In this document: in pieces, positions 39,361 through 47,807 of the stretch
How positions within the stretch are numbered: the stretch's first letter is position 1
How the letters are laid out: each line of letters starts with the position of its first letter
Origin: Streptomyces sp. NBC_00178
GTDB lineage: Bacteria > Actinomycetota > Actinomycetes > Streptomycetales > Streptomycetaceae
Reading direction: 5' to 3'
Assembly (NCBI RefSeq): GCF_036206005.1
Contig: NZ_CP108143.1
Coordinates: 1,798,001 to 1,862,000 of the forward strand
Length of the DNA: 64,000 nucleotides
Position numbers and translations under genes: made by a program
The notes under the pieces: generated by a model
Told to the model about the DNA's origin: nothing
Databases searched by the model: none
The model's input: the letters and a program-made list of their open reading frames with translations, nothing else

Positions 39361-40359
39361 CTACTTCCGCGCGCCGACGTTCTCGTTGCCGTCCTCCGTG
39401 ACGTCCTCCTCGGCCGCCGTCTTCTTCCTGGTGGCGATCAGGCTGGTGATCGTGGTGACCACCAGGACGCCGCAGATGACGGTGAGGGAGAACGGGATGG
39501 AGATCTCGGGGACGTGCACCCCGGACTCGTGCAGTGCGTGCAGCACCAGCTTGACCCCGATGAATCCGAGGATCACCGACAGGCCGTAGCTGAGGTGGAC
39601 CAGCTTCTTCAGCAGGCCGCCGATGAGGAAGTACAGCTGCCGCAGACCCATCAGGGCGAAGGCGTTGGCCGTGAACACGATGTACGGGTCCTGGGTCAGG
39701 CCGAAGATCGCGGGGATGGAGTCGAGCGCGAAGAGCACATCGGTGGTGCCGATGGCGAGCATGACCACCATGAGCGGGGTCATGACGCGCTTGCCGTTGT
39801 TCCGGATGAAGAGCTTGGTGCCGTGGTACTTGTCGGCGACGCCGAAGCGGTGCTCGATCGACTTGAGGAGGCGGTTCTCCTCGAACTCCTCGTCCTCCTC
39901 GTCGGCCCGCGCCTCCTGGATCAGCTTCCAGGCGGTGTAGATCAGGAACGCGCCGAAGATGTAGAAGATCCACGAGAAGTTGGCGATGACCGCGGCACCG
40001 GCGGCGATGAAGATCGCGCGCAGGACCAGGGCGATCAGCACACCGACGAGCAGTACCCGCTGCTGCAGGTGGGAGGGCACCGAGAACTTCGCCATGATCA
40101 GGACGAAGACGAAGAGGTTGTCGACGCTGAGCGACTTCTCGGTGATGAAGCCGGCGAAGAACTCGCCCGAGGCCTGGCTCTCGCCGAAGACCAGCAGGCC
40201 GAGCCCGAAGAGTGCGGCGAGCGCGATCCAGACGACGGTCCAGATTCCGGCTTCCTTGGTCGACACGTCATGGGGCTTGCGCCCGATGAAGAAGTCGACG
40301 GCGATGAGGGCACTCAGACCGAGGATGGTCAGTACCCAGAGAGTCCATGAAACGTCCAC
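39361..40359 (-). CDS. terC: TerC family integral membrane protein (Alx/MeeY-like manganese exporter candidate)
   Basis: A 332-residue membrane protein with about nine helices. Intramembrane acidic motifs typical of TerC/Alx proteins are present: 'SLSVDNLFVFVLIM' and 'GTTDVLFALDSIPAIFG', plus 'FMGLRQLYFL'-like 'LMGLRQLYFLIGG'. A long acidic loop ('EARADEEDEEFEEN') splits the two halves. Family members upstream of which yybP-ykoY riboswitches occur export Mn2+ or load metalloenzymes. It starts at GTG 40359, with GGAGG 4 nt upstream; that site is predicted to be masked by riboswitch sequence. Confidence 0.92.
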   Translation of the reverse strand: MDVSWTLWVLTILGLSALIAVDFFIGRKPHDVSTKEAGIWTVVWIALAALFGLGLLVFGESQASGEFFAGFITEKSLSVDNLFVFVLIMAKFSVPSHLQQRVLLVGVLIALVLRAIFIAAGAAVIANFSWIFYIFGAFLIYTAWKLIQEARADEEDEEFEENRLLKSIEHRFGVADKYHGTKLFIRNNGKRVMTPLMVVMLAIGTTDVLFALDSIPAIFGLTQDPYIVFTANAFALMGLRQLYFLIGGLLKKLVHLSYGLSVILGFIGVKLVLHALHESGVHVPEISIPFSLTVICGVLVVTTITSLIATRKKTAAEEDVTEDGNENVGARK

Positions 40360-40363
40360 TGCG

Positions 40364-40412
40364 CCTCCGGCAGTTCGCTACGGCTATAGATCAGCGTCGT
40401 CGCTGCCGGAGG
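40364..40412 (-). promoter_or_regulatory. Alternative stem that would mask the terC ribosome binding site
   Basis: CTGCCGGAGG containing the Shine-Dalgarno GGAGG (40373-40364, minus strand) is perfectly complementary to CCTCCGGCAG (40412-40403), over a 29-nt loop. The second segment includes the 3' strand of riboswitch helix P1, so the two pairings exclude each other. Confidence 0.75.
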
Positions 40413-40514
40413 TCTCTTCCACCCGGGAGCGCAGGCTGCGCGCCGGGCCGACGCCCCGGGACCGGTCACAGTCCGTACTGACGGGAACGTCGCGATCGGG
40501 AGTACTCCCCTCCG
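40407..40514 (-). ncRNA. yybP-ykoY (Mn2+) riboswitch upstream of terC
   Basis: On the minus strand the element opens with CGGAGG then GGAGTA, and closes with AGAGA then CCTCCG. CGGAGG (40514-40509) and CCTCCG (40412-40407) form helix P1, and the GGGGAGTA / AGAGACC pieces flanking it match the conserved strands I know from yybP-ykoY riboswitches such as that of E. coli alx. The 108-nt span and the TerC-family gene downstream are both as expected. An infernal search with the Rfam yybP-ykoY model would settle it. Confidence 0.8.
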
Positions 40515-40624
40515 CACCAAGAACAGTACATGAAGCACCAAGAAACGGTAAAGTCCTCACCAAGCCATGATCAAAGCACCTGGTCAGGGGCGAGGTGGGC
40601 GCGAGCCCGTGGGGGCTTCGGCCC

Positions 40625-42568
40625 TCAGTGGCGGCCGTCTCGCCGGGCCGCCGCCACCCGCGCGAGGACCTGTTCCAGGACGCGGCTGCCCCCAGGGATC
40701 CGAAGGGGCTCGTACGTCCACGCGTGCCCCACCCAGGGGTCGGCGAGGTGGTCGTCGGCCACGGGGGTGACGCGCAGCAGGGAGCGCCACAGGGGGTCGA
40801 GCACCGGGCCGTAGGCGCGGGCGTCCTCCCGGTCGGCCACCATCATCAGGTGCACGCCCACCGAGGGGCCCTCGTCCGCGAGATAGCGCAGCTGGGTGAC
40901 GGCGCGGTCGTCGAAACCGTGCGGGAAGTCGTGGACCATCAGCAGCTGCTCGCCGGGGTCCAGGTCCGGTGGCAGCGAGGCGGCGGCGCCGGCCCGGACC
41001 GCCATCTGCACCAGGTCCACGCGCCGGGTGAGCCGCGCCAGCACCGAGGACACGCCCGCGGCGCCCGCGGCCGGCGGCCCGTCGAGGGCGCCCGAGGCGA
41101 CCAGGGGTGCGAGGGCACCGGCCCCGGAGCCCGCCGGGTCGATGACGTGGACGGAGAACTCGTGGGCGGGATAGACGGCGAGGAGCCGTACCGCGAGGGC
41201 GACCGCGGTCTCCATCGCGAGCCGGCGCAACTGGTCACCGCCGGTGGCGGCGGCGGCCTCGGAGGCGGTGCGCCCGCTGTCGACCCAGATGCCCCGCTCC
41301 AGCGGCAGCCTCACGAGCAACGGGATGCGCAGGCCGGCCCGCTCGGGGAGGTGGAGGTCACCGATGCGCAGCGCCATCGGGATCTCCATGGGAACGCGGT
41401 AGCCGTGCCAGACCGGGTTGTCCCAGCCCGCGTACGCGGCGGGCAGGGCCGGCTCGACGACGTCGGACTCCGCGGCCAGCTGGGCCAGGTCACGGTCGAG
41501 CGCCTCCCGCGCCCGGGCCGTCAGCTCCTCCCGCTTGGCCATGGCCTCCGCCCGCGCCCGGTCCCCCGTCCCCCCTATGCGGCTGCGCGGGTCGGAGAGC
41601 GTCCTTTCGAGCTCCTGGTCCATGCGGGACTCGGCGAAGTCGACGGCGCTGCGGTGGGCGGCGACCGCGCGGGCGAGGTCCTCGAACATGCCCCAGATCT
41701 GGTTGTAGAGCCGCTCGTCCATGGACCAGCCCGTGGCGTCGCCCGCGACGGGCCGCGCGGGCTGTCCCGGCGCGGCCGGGGACGCCGCCGGCGGGGGCGG
41801 GGGCGGGGCGGAGGTCTGGCGGCGCGGGTGCGCGTAGTCGATGGGTCCGCCGGCGGCGTCGGCGCCCTGCGGGGCCGTGCGTTCGCCCGGCGGGGCGGGG
41901 GACGGGCCGGGCACCGGGGCGGCGGGCAGGGTGTCACCCGCGGTCGGCACAGGGCCCGCGGGGTGGCGGACCCGCTCACCCTCCGGGGTACGCGGCGGGG
42001 GCGCCACGGAGCGCGCGAGCCCGGAGGCCACCGCCTCCTGGATGGCGGCGGCCAGCTCCGCCGCCTCGGGAAGGCCCTGGTCGGCGAGCATCCCGGCGAG
42101 CCCCGCGGCGTACCCCTGGCCTACGGCACGCACCTTCCAGACGCCCTGGCGGCGGTAGAGCTCGACGGCGGTCACCGCCGACTCGGTGTCCAGTCCCGTC
42201 AGGGTGTACGTGGCGATCTCCGTGCCGTCGAGTCCCGTGACCGCGACGAACGGGGCGGCGACGGCGCCGAACCGGCCGGGCCGTCCGGCCCCGAGGGGCA
42301 GCGCGAGGAGGACGGTGACGCGGTGCGCCGCGTCGGGCAGGGCGTCGAGGTCGACGGCGAGGCGGTGATCGGCCGCCGCCTGCCGGGAGACCTCCAGCCC
42401 GGGAAGCCGGTGCGAGCTGGGATGGGCGATCCACTCGACGCCGCGCACCGTGCCCCGCTCGTCCCCGAGGGTGGCCCCGGCGATGACGGGCGTGCCCGCC
42501 GACACCCTGATCTCCAGACGTGTCCGGGGCAGGACGTGGTTCTGCCCCCGGACCAGCTCGGCCGTCAT
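40625..42568 (-). CDS. TerD-domain protein fused to FtsK-like domain lacking Walker A
   Basis: A 647-residue protein. Residues about 1-185 form a TerD domain ('LELVRGQN'-type start 'ELVRGQNHVLP', then a beta-sandwich ending 'VTAVELYRRQGVWKVRAVGQGYAAGL', cited in part below the limit). A Pro/Ala-rich linker (about 190-290) leads to a coiled-coil (about 295-390). The C-terminal 250 residues resemble FtsK/HerA-type ATPases: 'VHVIDPAGSGAGALAPL', 'QLLMVHDFPHGFDD' in the Walker B place and 'GPSVGVHLMMVADRED' as the following strand. The expected Walker A position reads 'GIWVDSGRTASEAAA', with no GK[ST]. ATG 42568 has GAGGGG upstream. It follows a free-standing TerD gene by 116 bp. Confidence 0.8.
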   Translation of the reverse strand: MTAELVRGQNHVLPRTRLEIRVSAGTPVIAGATLGDERGTVRGVEWIAHPSSHRLPGLEVSRQAAADHRLAVDLDALPDAAHRVTVLLALPLGAGRPGRFGAVAAPFVAVTGLDGTEIATYTLTGLDTESAVTAVELYRRQGVWKVRAVGQGYAAGLAGMLADQGLPEAAELAAAIQEAVASGLARSVAPPPRTPEGERVRHPAGPVPTAGDTLPAAPVPGPSPAPPGERTAPQGADAAGGPIDYAHPRRQTSAPPPPPPAASPAAPGQPARPVAGDATGWSMDERLYNQIWGMFEDLARAVAAHRSAVDFAESRMDQELERTLSDPRSRIGGTGDRARAEAMAKREELTARAREALDRDLAQLAAESDVVEPALPAAYAGWDNPVWHGYRVPMEIPMALRIGDLHLPERAGLRIPLLVRLPLERGIWVDSGRTASEAAAATGGDQLRRLAMETAVALAVRLLAVYPAHEFSVHVIDPAGSGAGALAPLVASGALDGPPAAGAAGVSSVLARLTRRVDLVQMAVRAGAAASLPPDLDPGEQLLMVHDFPHGFDDRAVTQLRYLADEGPSVGVHLMMVADREDARAYGPVLDPLWRSLLRVTPVADDHLADPWVGHAWTYEPLRIPGGSRVLEQVLARVAAARRDGRH

Positions 42569-42684
42569 TGCCCTGTCCCCTCGACGTTCGATGTGGAGCC
42601 CTGCCATGGGCGCAGCTCCCGGCGGCCGTCGCCTCCGGGAGCTGCTCGTACGGATACCGCGGACCGGGTGCGGGCCCCGTGGCT

Positions 42685-43263
42685 CTACAGGTGCGGCAGG
42701 ATCGCCGGCATCAGGTCCTGGAAGGTCCGGCCGTTGGCGGGGTTTCCGAGGGCGGTCATCTGCCATCCGGCGCCGGAGCGGTGCACCTTCGCCATGATCT
42801 GCGCCGTGTACTGGCCCCCGCCGTCGAGCGTGTAGCGGGCGAGCTCCTGGCCGTTGGTCTCGTCGACGATGCGGCAGAAGGCGTTCTGTACCTCCTGGAA
42901 CGTCTGGCCGGTGAAGGAGTTCACCGTGAAGACGATCTGGTCGATGTGGACCGGGACCCGCTGGAGGTCCACGAGGATGGCCTCGTCGTCGCCGCCCGAA
43001 CCCGCGCCGCCGACCAGGTTGTCGCCGGTGTGCTTGACCGAGCCGTCGTCGCTGACGAGGTGGCGGAAGAACACGACGTCCACGGGCTGCTTGTCGGCGA
43101 AGAGCACCGCCGAGGCGTCCAGGTCGATCTCCCGGGTGCGCGAACCGAACAGCCCGCGGCGCGGGGCCGCCTGCCAGCCGAGCCCCATCCGTACCGCGGT
43201 CAGGGTCCCCCCGTCGCTCTTCTGCAGGCTGATGGCCTGGCCCTTGGTCATGTTGACCGTCAC
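42685..43263 (-). CDS. terD: TerD family protein
   Basis: A 192-residue calcium-binding beta-sandwich protein of the tellurium resistance/stress family. 'VNMTKGQAISLQKSDGG' opens the domain, 'EIDLDASAVLFADKQPVD' and 'SDDGSVKHTGDNL' hold the acidic calcium ligands, and 'GQTFQEVQNAFCRIVDET' and 'GWQMTALGNPANGRTFQD' are typical. The GTG at 43263 is chosen since GAGGGG lies 7 nt upstream; an ATG four codons later has no fitting site. Ter proteins are linked to stress and metal responses; exact function unknown. Confidence 0.92.
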   Translation of the reverse strand: MTVNMTKGQAISLQKSDGGTLTAVRMGLGWQAAPRRGLFGSRTREIDLDASAVLFADKQPVDVVFFRHLVSDDGSVKHTGDNLVGGAGSGGDDEAILVDLQRVPVHIDQIVFTVNSFTGQTFQEVQNAFCRIVDETNGQELARYTLDGGGQYTAQIMAKVHRSGAGWQMTALGNPANGRTFQDLMPAILPHL

Positions 43264-43350
43264 GCGCTGTCCCCTCTCCGCTTGCCCCGCAACCATCGGT
43301 GTGCGGCGTCCCCGCACCCTAGCCAGTCCGCCGCGGCGAGAAGCAGTGGC

Positions 43351-43371
43351 GGACCGTTTTTGTGTCGGTCC
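43351..43371 (-). terminator. Hairpin downstream of uvrB
   Basis: GGACCG (43351-43356) pairs with CGGTCC (43366-43371) over a T-rich 9-nt loop, 24 bp after the uvrB stop. Confidence 0.4.
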
Positions 43372-43394
43372 TGCAACACTGCGTGCCCCACCGG

Positions 43395-45515
43395 TCAGGC
43401 CAGCCCCGCCTCCCTCATCTGGCGCAGCTCCTTCTTCAGCTCCCCCACCTCGTCCCGCAGCCGGGCGGCCACCTCGAACTGCAGGTCGGCGGCGGCCGCC
43501 CGCATCCGGTCCGTCATCTCCTCGATGATCCCGGCGAGCTCGGCCGCGGGGCGGTCGGTGACCGCCACGGCCCCCTTCTTCGCCTTGCCCCCCGCGGCGG
43601 CCTTGCCGCCGAGCGACGGGACGGGCGCCTTGGTGTCCTTCGCCTGCCGGTAGCCGGTGCCGAGCAGCTGCTCGGTGTCGACCTCCTCGCGGGCGATGGA
43701 CGCGACGATGTCGTTGATCTTCTTGCGGAGCGGCTGCGGGTCCACACCGCGCTCGGTGTTGTAGGCGATCTGCTTCTCGCGGCGCCGGTTGGTCTCGTCG
43801 ATCGCCTGCGCCATCGCGGGGGTGATCTTGTCGGCGTACATGTGGACCTGCCCCGAGACGTTACGGGCGGCGCGGCCGATGGTCTGGATCAGCGAGGTGC
43901 CCGAGCGCAGGAAGCCCTGCTTGTCGGCGTCGAGGATGGCGACGAGCGACACCTCCGGCAGGTCGAGACCCTCGCGCAGGAGGTTGATGCCGACCAGGAC
44001 GTCGTACTCCCCGGAGCGCAGCTCACGCAGCAGCTCGATGCGGCGCAGGGTGTCCACGTCGCTGTGGAGGTAGCGGACCTGGATGCCGAGTTCGAGGAAG
44101 TAGTCGGTGAGGTCCTCGGACATCTTCTTCGTGAGGGTGGTGACCAGGACCCTCTCGTCCTTCTCGGTCCGCTTGCGGATCTCGTGGACCAGGTCGTCGA
44201 TCTGGCCCTCGGTGGGCTTGACCACGACCTCCGGGTCCACGAGCCCGGTGGGCCGGATGATCTGCTCGACGAACCCGTCGCCGCGGGAGAGCTCGTACTT
44301 CCCGGGGGTCGCGGAGAGGTACACCGTCTGGTTGATCCGGCCGAGGAACTCCTCCCACTTCAGCGGGCGGTTGTCCAGGGCCGAGGGCAGCCGGAAACCG
44401 TGGTCGACGAGGGTCCGCTTGCGGGAGGCGTCGCCCTCGTACATCGCCCCGATCTGGGGCACGGTCACGTGCGACTCGTCCAGGACGAGGAGGAAGTCCT
44501 CGGGGAAGTAGTCGAGGAGCGTGTTGGGGGCCGTGCCCGGGAGGCGGCCGTCGAAGTGCATCGAGTAGTTCTCGACGCCGGAGCAGGTGCCGATCTGGCG
44601 GAGCATCTCGATGTCGTACGTGGTGCGCATGCGCAGCCGCTGGGCCTCCAGCATCTTGCCCTGCTTCTCCAGCTCGGCGAGGCGCTGCTCCAGCTCCTGC
44701 TCGATGCCGGTGACGGCCTTCTCCATGCGCTCGGGGCCCGCGACGTAGTGGCTGGCGGGGAACACGTGGAGCGACCGGTCCTCGCTGATGACCTCGCCGG
44801 TCAGCGGGTGGAGGGTCGACAGCGCCTCGATCTCGTCGCCGAACATCTCGATGCGGACGGCGAGCTCCTCGTACACCGGGAAGATCTCGATGGTGTCGCC
44901 GCGGACCCGGAAGGTGCCGCGGGTGAACGCGAGGTCGTTGCGGGTGTACTGGATCTCGACGAAGCGGCGCAGCAGCGCGTCGCGGTCGACCTCGTCCCCG
45001 ACCTTGAGCTGGACCATCCGGTCCACGTACTCCTGCGGGGTGCCGAGGCCGTAGATGCAGGACACGGAGGCGACGACGACGACGTCGCGCCGGGTGAGCA
45101 GCGAGTTGGTGGCGGAGTGCCGCAGCCGCTCGACCTCCTCGTTGATCGAGGAGTCCTTCTCGATGTAGGTGTCCGACTGCGGGACGTACGCCTCGGGCTG
45201 GTAGTAGTCGTAGTACGAGACGAAGTACTCCACCGCGTTGTTCGGGAGGAGCTCGCGGAACTCGTTGGCCAGCTGGGCGGCGAGCGTCTTGTTCGGTGCC
45301 ATGACCAGGGTGGGACGCTGCAGCTTCTCGATCATCCAGGCGGTCGTGGCCGACTTGCCCGTACCCGTCGCGCCGAGGAGGACCACGTCCTTCTCGCCCG
45401 CGCGTACGCGCCGGTCCAGCTCCGCGATCGCCGTGGGCTGGTCACCGCTGGGCTGGTAGGGACTGACGACCTCGAAAGGCGCCACGGAACGTTCGATCTT
45501 CGAGACTGGCCGCAT
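43395..45515 (-). CDS. uvrB: UvrB, excinuclease ABC subunit B
   Basis: A 706-residue helicase-like repair protein. Walker A '[13 protein letters not shown]' and the beta-hairpin region '[17 protein letters not shown]' that inserts into damaged DNA are visible, then '[14 protein letters not shown]' and motif VI '[12 protein letters not shown]'. The C-terminal UVR domain ('[20 protein letters not shown]') contacts UvrC. An Ala/Lys-rich stretch of about 35 residues lies before it. It works with UvrA and UvrC encoded in this same window. Confidence 0.96.
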   Translation of the reverse strand: MRPVSKIERSVAPFEVVSPYQPSGDQPTAIAELDRRVRAGEKDVVLLGATGTGKSATTAWMIEKLQRPTLVMAPNKTLAAQLANEFRELLPNNAVEYFVSYYDYYQPEAYVPQSDTYIEKDSSINEEVERLRHSATNSLLTRRDVVVVASVSCIYGLGTPQEYVDRMVQLKVGDEVDRDALLRRFVEIQYTRNDLAFTRGTFRVRGDTIEIFPVYEELAVRIEMFGDEIEALSTLHPLTGEVISEDRSLHVFPASHYVAGPERMEKAVTGIEQELEQRLAELEKQGKMLEAQRLRMRTTYDIEMLRQIGTCSGVENYSMHFDGRLPGTAPNTLLDYFPEDFLLVLDESHVTVPQIGAMYEGDASRKRTLVDHGFRLPSALDNRPLKWEEFLGRINQTVYLSATPGKYELSRGDGFVEQIIRPTGLVDPEVVVKPTEGQIDDLVHEIRKRTEKDERVLVTTLTKKMSEDLTDYFLELGIQVRYLHSDVDTLRRIELLRELRSGEYDVLVGINLLREGLDLPEVSLVAILDADKQGFLRSGTSLIQTIGRAARNVSGQVHMYADKITPAMAQAIDETNRRREKQIAYNTERGVDPQPLRKKINDIVASIAREEVDTEQLLGTGYRQAKDTKAPVPSLGGKAAAGGKAKKGAVAVTDRPAAELAGIIEEMTDRMRAAAADLQFEVAARLRDEVGELKKELRQMREAGLA

Positions 45516-45554
45516 GCAACCACGGTACGGCCACCCACTGACAACGGCGGCGGA

Positions 45555-46427
45555 TCAGCGCTCGCGCGACTGCCGGTGCCCCCTGCGCGAGGCGGTCTCG
45601 TAGGGGCGCGGGGGCCGGCGCTGGACAGGGATCGAGGTCATGGGGCCGCCGTGCCGGAGCGCCTGCCCGGACGGCCGCGCGGCCTCGTCGGGGCCACCGG
45701 TCACCACGAGGGGGTCGATCATCACGACGACGGCCGCCAGCAGCAGGAAGCAGCCGGGCCCGACCATCATCGGCAGGAGCAGCGAGGTCGGCGCCTCCCC
45801 GGGCGGCACCGCCGCGGCGCCGGGGTGCAGGTGGACGACGAGCGCCGCCATGCCGGTGTAGTGCATGCCGCTCACGGCCACGCCCATGACCACGCTGGCG
45901 CCGAGGCTGGGGAGGAAGCCGTGGATGGAGACCGCCGCCCACAGCGCCGCTGTAGCGGCGACCACGGCGATGACGACGGAGAGCGAGACGGTGAGGGTGT
46001 CGTAGGCGAACTCGCCGTCGAAGTTCATTCCGGCCATGCCCAGGTAGTGCATCGAGGCGACGCCCAGGCCGGTGATGGTGCCGCCGGTGACCAGCGCCAT
46101 GCGCGTGGCGCCCCGGTAGCCGACGAGGAAGATGCCGATGCCGACCATCAGGATCGCGACGGCGAGGCTCGCGTAGGTCAGGGGCCGGTCGTAGGTGACC
46201 GGGGCCTCCCGGACGGTGAAGCCCAGCATCGCTATGAAGTGCATCGTCCAGATGCCCGAGCCGATGGAGGTCGCGCCGAGGGCCAGCCAGCCGGCCCTGG
46301 AGACACCGCGCGTGCGCAGGGACCGGGTGGTGCAGCGCAGACCGAGGGCCGCGCCCAGGCACGCCATGACGAACGCCGTCAGCGGCGTCACTAGGCCGTA
46401 GGTGAATCCGTCAACTGTGCCCTGCAT
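45555..46427 (-). CDS. MHYT-domain integral membrane sensor
   Basis: A 290-residue membrane protein with seven helices. The three MHYT-type motifs are 'WTMHFIAMLGF', 'ASMHYLGMAGM' and 'SGMHYTGMAAL', each followed by a helix. The domain is proposed to bind copper and sense O2, CO or NO. Unlike many MHYT proteins it has no GGDEF, EAL or kinase output; only a basic, Pro/Arg-rich cytoplasmic tail of about 45 residues follows. The ATG at 46427 is chosen; the frame opens to 46508 without hydrophobic or family sequence. Confidence 0.88.
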   Translation of the reverse strand: MQGTVDGFTYGLVTPLTAFVMACLGAALGLRCTTRSLRTRGVSRAGWLALGATSIGSGIWTMHFIAMLGFTVREAPVTYDRPLTYASLAVAILMVGIGIFLVGYRGATRMALVTGGTITGLGVASMHYLGMAGMNFDGEFAYDTLTVSLSVVIAVVAATAALWAAVSIHGFLPSLGASVVMGVAVSGMHYTGMAALVVHLHPGAAAVPPGEAPTSLLLPMMVGPGCFLLLAAVVVMIDPLVVTGGPDEAARPSGQALRHGGPMTSIPVQRRPPRPYETASRRGHRQSRER

Positions 46428-46465
46428 GCGTGTACGCCCTTCGCGGTGGCCCGGGTTCGGGGGTG

Positions 46466-46493
46466 ACCCTAAAGGGCAAGGCCCGGCAAGCAA
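46466..46493 (-). promoter_or_regulatory. Candidate promoter of the MHYT gene
   Basis: On the minus strand TTGCTT (46493-46488) and TAGGGT (46471-46466) are spaced by 16 nt, about 40 nt before the start codon. Confidence 0.45.
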
Positions 46494-46743
46494 ACATAAG
46501 AACGGCATTTTATCCGGCCCCGGAGGCGCTCCGGTTCCGGTCCCGACAATCCGTTCACATCATGACCACCCCCGTTCCGCCGCCCCCGGAGGGTGGCCGG
46601 TGCTCCGGGCGTGCCTGCCTCCCGTCGCGGTGACTGCGCTCGCCGCGTACGGCACGACCGCCGAAACCGCCCCTGGAGATCGGGAACCCGCCGCCCGCCC
46701 CCTCCGGACACGGGACGCGCGGGGTCTCCCCCCGGTCCCGGGT

Positions 46744-46790
46744 GACCGGGGGCTCCCGCCGCCCGGGGGACGGGCGGCGGGAGCCCCGGT
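46744..46790. terminator. Strong hairpin in MHYT/ogt interval
   Basis: A 17-bp perfect core stem (46749-46765 with 46771-46787) plus an ACC/GGT extension with one bulged G and a 5-nt loop. No gene ends close by, so it may terminate an unseen transcript or insulate ogt. Confidence 0.6.
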
Positions 46791-46860
46791 GCAGAGAGTG
46801 TGAAGGCTGCCGCCGGACACCGCCGCCGGGGTCCGGGACGCGCCGGGGGCCACCGGCGCC

Positions 46861-46922
46861 GGCACGGACGGGCACCGGTGCGGACGGCGGGTATCGGCAC
46901 GGACGGGCACCGGTACGGACGG
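46861..46922. repeat. 27-bp direct repeat
   Basis: Copies at 46861-46887 and 46896-46922 differ at one base and are 35 bp apart start to start. Confidence 0.8.
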
Positions 46923-47026
46923 CGCCCCATGGACCACCCGGCCGTGGAGGCGACCCGGTGACGCCCCCGGCCGTTCGGGACGCCACCGCCGATCGCACGT
47001 CCCGGGGCGTTGTCGGTGGCGGGCCG

Positions 47027-47032
47027 TACGGT
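47027..47032 (+). promoter_or_regulatory. -10 element TACGGT, likely leaderless start of ogt
   Basis: TACGGT ends 6 nt before the ATG at 47039, without a Shine-Dalgarno sequence. Confidence 0.4.
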
Positions 47033-47038
47033 TGCCCC

Positions 47039-47602
47039 ATGGAGAGCAGCGAGGAGACGGGGACCGGCGGACAGGTCGTGGAGTGGTGCGTCGTGCCGAG
47101 CGCCATCGGCCCCCTGCTGCTCGCCGCCACCCCTGCGGGGCTGGTGACCGTGGCCTTCCACGCCCGCCCGGCCGTGCGGGACAGGGCACTCGCGCAGCTG
47201 CGGACACGGCTGGCCGCGGAGCCCGTCCGGGCGCCGGACTCGGCGCTGCTGGCCGAGCCGGTGCGCCAGCTCGACGCGTACTTCTCCGGGGACCTCCGGG
47301 AGTTCTCCCTCCCGCTGGACTGGTCGCTGGCCTCCGGCTTCCACCGTGAGGTGCTCCGCGAGCTGGCCTCCGAGGTGCCGTACGGCGCGGTCGTGGGGTA
47401 CGGCGAGCTGGCCGCCCGGGTCGGCCGGCCCGACGGGGCACAGGCCGTGGGCGCGGCCATGGGGTCCAACCCGCTGCCCGTGGTGGTGCCCTGCCACCGG
47501 GTGGTGGAGAGCGACGGGGGCCTCGGCGGGTTCGGCGGAGGGCTGGAGACGAAGCGGCAGCTGCTGGCCCTGGAGGGTGTGCTCCCGCAACCGCTGTTCT
47601 GA
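47039..47602 (+). CDS. ogt: Methylated-DNA--[protein]-cysteine S-methyltransferase
   Basis: A 187-residue suicide repair protein that removes O6-alkyl groups from guanine. The acceptor cysteine is in 'VVVPCHRVVESDG', the helix-turn-helix region is 'VPYGAVVGYGELAARVGRPD' with the Arg finger-like 'RPDGAQAVGAAMGSNPLP', and 'GGFGGGLETKRQLLALEG' closes the domain. No AraC/Ada domain is present, so it is an Ogt-type enzyme. It is a third DNA repair function within 13 kb of uvrA and uvrB. Confidence 0.93.
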   Translation: MESSEETGTGGQVVEWCVVPSAIGPLLLAATPAGLVTVAFHARPAVRDRALAQLRTRLAAEPVRAPDSALLAEPVRQLDAYFSGDLREFSLPLDWSLASGFHREVLRELASEVPYGAVVGYGELAARVGRPDGAQAVGAAMGSNPLPVVVPCHRVVESDGGLGGFGGGLETKRQLLALEGVLPQPLF

Positions 47603-47807
47603 TCCCGGCCCGGCGCTCCCGGTCGTACGGCGCCGGGCGGACCCTGCGCCGGGGCCGCGCCTCCCGCGTGCGGTACGACCGGTCGACGCGGCCGCGGCCA
47701 CGGCACCCGGTTCTTCCCGTGCGGCGTGACCGACGCCGTGGCCGCGGCACCCGCCCCCTCCCCTTGGGCCGGTGTCGGACACGGGTGCGAGCTGGCACAC
47801 TGCGGCG

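Larger units (their letters stand above)
46428..47038. other. MHYT/ogt intergenic region
   Basis: About 0.6 kb with no gene I can support. It holds the MHYT promoter, a very strong hairpin (46744-46790), and a 27-bp direct repeat (46861-46887 and 46896-46922). Frames here are low-complexity translations of GC-rich DNA. Confidence 0.6.

Noticed and set aside
43362..46394. Plus-strand open frame of 1010 codons opposite uvrB and the MHYT gene
   Set aside because: Antisense shadow; covers two clear genes and a terminator.
46402..46803. Open frame of 133 codons with a short lipoprotein-like LPPVAVTALAAY stretch
   Set aside because: No lipobox cysteine, no ribosome site, and its start lies within the MHYT gene; could be a decayed gene, but evidence is too thin.
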